Source: Massilia oculi (GTDB lineage Bacteria; Pseudomonadota; Gammaproteobacteria; Burkholderiales; Burkholderiaceae_D). From it: a stretch of DNA of 64,000 bases. The notes beneath the pieces are model-generated. The model ran no database searches, was not told the DNA's origin, and saw nothing but the letters and a program-made list of their open reading frames with translations. This document shows positions 61,252-64,000 of this stretch, in pieces. The stretch is from positions 310,001 through 374,000 of the forward strand of contig NZ_CP029343.1 in NCBI RefSeq assembly GCF_003143515.1, given 5' to 3'. Both the position numbers and the translations under genes were made by a program. Numbering within the stretch: the stretch's first letter is position 1; each line of letters opens with the position of its first letter.

Positions 61252-62224
61252 TGTCGAGTCCCGTCTGATCGTAGACGCGTTTGACGAATAGATCAGGTTT
61301 GCGTTTCTGCCAATCCTTGAGCGCCTGAATCGGTGTCGTTGAGCCGATAGCTCGCTGCGGGATATGGTGGTTGTAAAGCTTGAGGTAATTGTGCAATGTG
61401 GTCTCCAGATCGGCCCTGCTATCGAAGCGGGTCTGCGCGATCAGCTCACTGATCCTGCCATTGAAGCGTTCCACCATGCCGTTAGTTTGCGGGTGGCGCG
61501 GAGGCGCCAGGCGATGCTCGACTTCCATGCTGCCACATGCCTTGTCGAAGGCGTGATTGCCGCTGGGCTTCTTGTCTTTGGTGGCGAAGCGGTCGGTAAA
61601 TTGCGAGCCGTTGTCGGTCAGTATCTTGGTGATCTTGATCGGCGATGCGAGCTTCAAACGGCGCAGGAAATCGACGCTACTACGTTCAGTCATATCGTTG
61701 TAAATATGCAGAAAAACCCAGCGCGTCGCGCGGTCAATGGCAACAAACAGGTAGCGGCGTGAGGTTTCGTCAGGCATCTGTGGCAGGTACTTGATATCGA
61801 CGTGCAGGAAGCCTGGCTCATAGTCCTTGAAGGTCTTCTTGGCCTTGATCGTTTCGCCTTCAGCTTGAGGGATCACGTCCTCCAGTCGTGCCATGCCTTC
61901 GCGTTTGAGCAGTCGCGCAATGCCTGAACGAGAGACCTCGGGATTGATGTATTGCCGGGTGATGTAGAGCAGGTCGTCGAGCGGTAAGTAAAGCGTCTGG
62001 CGCAGGGACAGCACGACCAGTTCCTGGGCTGCGCTCAGGGTCGTATGCAGGGTGTGAGCACGATGCGAGCGGTCTTGCACATCGTCCCGCTTGAGCCATT
62101 TGGCAGCGGTGGCCCGAGTGATATTGAACACCTTGGCCGCTTGACGGTCGGACAGGCCGGAATCCTTGATCTCCTGACGGATTTTTGGCGTGGTGCGGGC
62201 TTGCGGGTGAATGCGTGAACTCAT
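61142..62224 (-). CDS. IS481-family transposase
   Basis: Encodes 360 residues in frame. An N-terminal HTH (SDRQAAKVFNITRATAAKWLKRDD) precedes the rve-type DDE core: Asp in LHVDIKYLPQMP, Asp in ILTDNGSQFTD, Glu in TNGMVERFNGRI. The insertion sequence ends at 61252, after the codons for TGLDT. The frame has no stop inside the element and runs 110 bp into the interrupted gene, adding about 36 host-derived residues. The enzyme is probably still active up to that tail, which is inference. Confidence 0.93.
   Translation of the reverse strand: MSSRIHPQARTTPKIRQEIKDSGLSDRQAAKVFNITRATAAKWLKRDDVQDRSHRAHTLHTTLSAAQELVVLSLRQTLYLPLDDLLYITRQYINPEVSRSGIARLLKREGMARLEDVIPQAEGETIKAKKTFKDYEPGFLHVDIKYLPQMPDETSRRYLFVAIDRATRWVFLHIYNDMTERSSVDFLRRLKLASPIKITKILTDNGSQFTDRFATKDKKPSGNHAFDKACGSMEVEHRLAPPRHPQTNGMVERFNGRISELIAQTRFDSRADLETTLHNYLKLYNHHIPQRAIGSTTPIQALKDWQKRKPDLFVKRVYDQTGLDTYTVRFTLIITRVHSLLGAKQATRGCIVMLVPQRFG
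61246..61251. repeat. Target-site duplication, left copy
   Basis: TGTACG directly abuts the IS end and matches the copy at 62356-62361. Deleting the IS and one copy restores the interrupted reading frame. Confidence 0.9.
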
Positions 62225-62355
62225 GCTCGATATGGTGATGTTCTGCGAGGGGCTGACGAACGATGCGGGAAGCCAGCAATTATCTCATCGAGCACGTCCT
62301 TTGCACGGAACAAGGCCATGCTGCGTCGGGGAACATGATCACACGAAACTAAACA
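61252..62355 (-). mobile_element. IS481-family insertion sequence, 1,104 bp
   Basis: The element begins TGTCGAGTCCCGTCTGATC on the plus strand. Its other end, read inward on the minus strand, is TGTTTAGTTTCGTGTGATC. These terminal inverted repeats match at 14 of 19 positions and the ends are TGT...ACA. It is flanked by the 6-bp direct repeat TGTACG (61246-61251 and 62356-62361). It carries one transposase gene and interrupts the replication gene. Confidence 0.92.
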
Positions 62356-63053
62356 TGTACGCTCTCCTCAAATGGTATCGAACAGAACGCTTCTGTCACA
62401 CCATTTGCCCGTGTCACTGGATGATCAGGAGAAATGTCCACGTCGGAACGGCGCACAACATTCGGGTAATTCTTCTTTCCGTTTGTGCTACTTTTATCCG
62501 GTACAGATGCAGGATCGTGTCCAAGTTTAATGAGCTGGTCTAGCTGGTCATTCGACAACACGTTGCCAAGCATAATCGGGTCGCTACCCTGTGACCCATA
62601 AAACGCGCGACACGCGTCCTTACAAGTCTTGTCCCCACCGAACTTGCGAATCAGCCCTTGATAGGCAGCAGTCATCTGGGTCGGATCGGTAATAGTTCGC
62701 TCGGTTTGGAATACAATCCGAAAGCGGTGGTGCGATTCAGTGTGTGATGGAGTCCGATAAACGAAACCTCCGTATTGCTTGACAAAATCGTTGTTCAGGG
62801 CGTCAGACATCTTCATGCCACCGTCGATGTCGACCGCTAGTACATCTGAACATATGAAGTTCTCATCCTTACGACTAATTCGGTGTTGTGCACAGAACGG
62901 GTGGCCATCGTTCACAATGGAGGCTAATTCCGCCAATGTCACCGATACGTTTTCGCATTTTCGGGTGAGAGTTCCAAATAATTTAAGGTCTCCCTTTTCG
63001 ATTTTATCTCTGATCAGCCAGTTTACGGCAACTTTAAGTAATTTTGTAGACAT
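62349..63053 (-). pseudogene. Plasmid-type primase-helicase (CyRepA1-like), 5' fragment with primase domain
   Basis: The first 232 codons of the split gene, beginning at ATG 63053; a stop within the IS ends the frame at 62349. It contains an archaeo-eukaryotic primase-like core: VLAVDIDGGMKMSD supplies the paired Asp residues, HHRFRIVFQTERTI a further strand motif, and AYQGLIRKFGGDKTCKDACRAFYGSQGSDPIMLGN the helical part. Joined to the 3' fragment without the IS it makes one 955-residue primase-zinc-helicase protein. Alone it lacks helicase and zinc motif. Confidence 0.8.
62356..62361. repeat. Target-site duplication, right copy
   Basis: TGTACG abuts the other IS end and is identical to 61246-61251. 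Confidence 0.9.
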
Positions 63054-63228
63054 TTTATTTTAGTTTTTTTCGCAAGATTGTTTATTGATCACTATTTTAC
63101 GATTCAATCGGGTCTATCTTATCTAGCACGATTTCTTTGGGCTATGCGGATGGACAGCCGCTTTCCGCATAGCTCTTGCCTTTAAATTTTTGTTTGTGTT
63201 TTCAGCCACCTGCGCGAGTCATGGGACT

Positions 63229-63876
63229 TTAGGTCAACGTAAGAAAACCAGTGTCCTTAAGCTCATCGAGCATCGATTCACACATTATCCACCCTGGCGA
63301 TACGCATTCGACACGCAGCCCAGAATCGCCCTTATGGTAGCTTGGGAGCGTGCAAAAATTTCCAATATCATAGCTGTACGGAAAAGATTCCGGGTGTCTA
63401 CCATCTCCATTTGCCCATTTTTGAATCGAAGGCGCGAGTTCCAAAAATTTCCTAACTGAAATCGGCTTGAGTAACGGGAAGACAATACGAAACACTTCCC
63501 GTTCGAACCTCGGGTCCAGCGCCGTGTAACTCGCGTGTTCGAGATCGGCAAACTGAGGAGCCAATTCAGTTATATTAAATCTTTCCGGAAAATCAATCAC
63601 AAGTAACGAAGACTTGTTTGTGCGCTTGCGCGACGTAATTTCAGGCCATGCACAATAGCCGTGCGGAAAAATGTCATCTGTATCAACTCCATTATTAACT
63701 GATAGCAATACCAGGAAGGTGCCCCAGTCAGTATTTATTTTGCGATGGCCCTCATAGCAATCCTCACAAAATAGAGCGTCAATTGGGAGTGAACTGTAGT
63801 ATTTGCTAATGCTCGCGTTAAAGTGATTAGGAGGAATATAAAGGGAGTGGTGAGGCACAGAACGGTTCTTCTTCAT
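63229..63876 (-). CDS. Hypothetical protein, possibly a degenerate primase-like protein
   Basis: Encodes 215 residues from the ATG at 63876 (TTG 63888 in frame). No family is recognised for certain. The order SLLVIDFPERFN, then EVFRIVFPLLKPIS, then DIGNFCTLPSYHKGDS runs parallel to the adjacent primase domain (VLAVDIDGG, FRIVFQTERTI, PIMLGN), but the second catalytic Asp is missing. A pair of Cys (FCEDCYEG) near residue 40 may bind metal. It is encoded upstream of the replication gene on the same strand, so it may act with it. Confidence 0.6.
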   Translation of the reverse strand: MKKNRSVPHHSLYIPPNHFNASISKYYSSLPIDALFCEDCYEGHRKINTDWGTFLVLLSVNNGVDTDDIFPHGYCAWPEITSRKRTNKSSLLVIDFPERFNITELAPQFADLEHASYTALDPRFEREVFRIVFPLLKPISVRKFLELAPSIQKWANGDGRHPESFPYSYDIGNFCTLPSYHKGDSGLRVECVSPGWIMCESMLDELKDTGFLTLT

Positions 63877-63888
63877 GTTGAATTTCAA

Positions 63889-64000
63889 ATATAAATGTTA
63901 ATTTAAATGTGAAATTCTTTCGGCGCCCAATGCGCAGCTCGGCTCCGAACGAAATAAAGTCGAACGGAATCAAGATGGTCGTGCGGATTGATGGAGGCAG
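63889..64000. other. End of window, no gene recognised
   Basis: 112 bp of foreign DNA upstream of the last gene. No gene or repeat is recognised; the element continues beyond the window. Confidence 0.4.

Larger units (their letters stand above)
51938..64000. mobile_element. Foreign element inserted in comEC (left end; right end outside window)
   Basis: From about 51,938 the sequence becomes AT-rich and looser, with no core-type genes. It holds DNA-modification genes, a restriction endonuclease, a tyrosine recombinase, a plasmid-type replication protein and an IS481-family insertion. The comEC reading frame breaks exactly at this point. No phage structural or conjugation genes are seen, so an integrated plasmid-like or satellite element is the best fit. 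The exact end sequence cannot be set without the other junction. Confidence 0.75.

Noticed and set aside
51938..64000. The foreign region as a prophage
   Set aside because: No capsid, tail, terminase, holin or repressor genes are visible. The replication protein is plasmid-like.

Overview
The window reads as a chromosomal stretch of a GC-rich betaproteobacterium, most like Oxalobacteraceae (Massilia/Telluria/Duganella-type). This is inferred from protein style and gene content (dnaQ-rnhA-methyltransferase-gloB, malate synthase, aroC, thyA-folA, dcd, abundant GGDEF/EAL proteins). No database search was possible. From 1 to about 51.94 kb the sequence is dense and GC-rich, with short gaps. From about 51.94 kb to the end it is visibly more AT-rich, looser and foreign.

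Core part. 1-4.7 kb: a TPR-GGDEF protein, an MHYT hybrid kinase and an exported methyltransferase whose end is a 12-bp tandem repeat. 4.8-5.15 kb: two tRNA-Val(CAC) genes. 5.2-9.7 kb: dnaQ, rnhA overlapping a methyltransferase, gloB and aceB, with a divergent LysR regulator across a large inverted repeat. 10.8-14.3 kb: a cold-shock gene, an orphan Hpt protein, upp and an acyl-CoA dehydrogenase. 14.6-21.5 kb: a cyclic-di-GMP block (PAS-GGDEF-EAL overlapping HDOD; REC-GGDEF-EAL) around aroC. 21.5-28.5 kb: CBS protein, metY-like gene, hydrolase, YihY protein, wrbA, DUF2069 and an FAD oxidase. 28.5-42.2 kb: DUF4124 gene, FtsX-type permease plus AttH-like lipocalin protein, ABC exporter, chemoreceptor, threonine aldolase, thyA-folA-DUF4337 and a large PLP decarboxylase. 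42.2-51.9 kb: ECF41-type sigma factor, dcd, lipoprotein, hydrolase, a CpxP/CpxR/CpxA-like locus, a membrane protein and the 3' two thirds of comEC.

Five reading-frame breaks occur in this part (near 28.65, 30.44, 36.71, 48.79 and 49.28 kb). Each is repaired by restoring one G in a G run. That points to consensus errors, or less likely to real decay.

Foreign part. comEC stops abruptly at about 51,938 and foreign DNA follows, so an element sits inside the competence gene. It carries an Nmad2-like protein, a small unknown gene, two overlapping DNA methyltransferases (the first with a zinc ribbon), a convergent PLD-family restriction endonuclease of the BfiI/NgoFVII type, an EVE/PUA-like protein, a short tyrosine recombinase, a cluster of short repeats, and a plasmid-type primase-helicase (CyRepA1-like). 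That replication gene is split by a 1,104-bp IS481-family element with a 6-bp target duplication. Removing the element restores one continuous frame of 955 codons. The best reading is an integrated plasmid-like element with a restriction-modification and modified-base module, immobilised or damaged by the IS. Its far end lies beyond the window.
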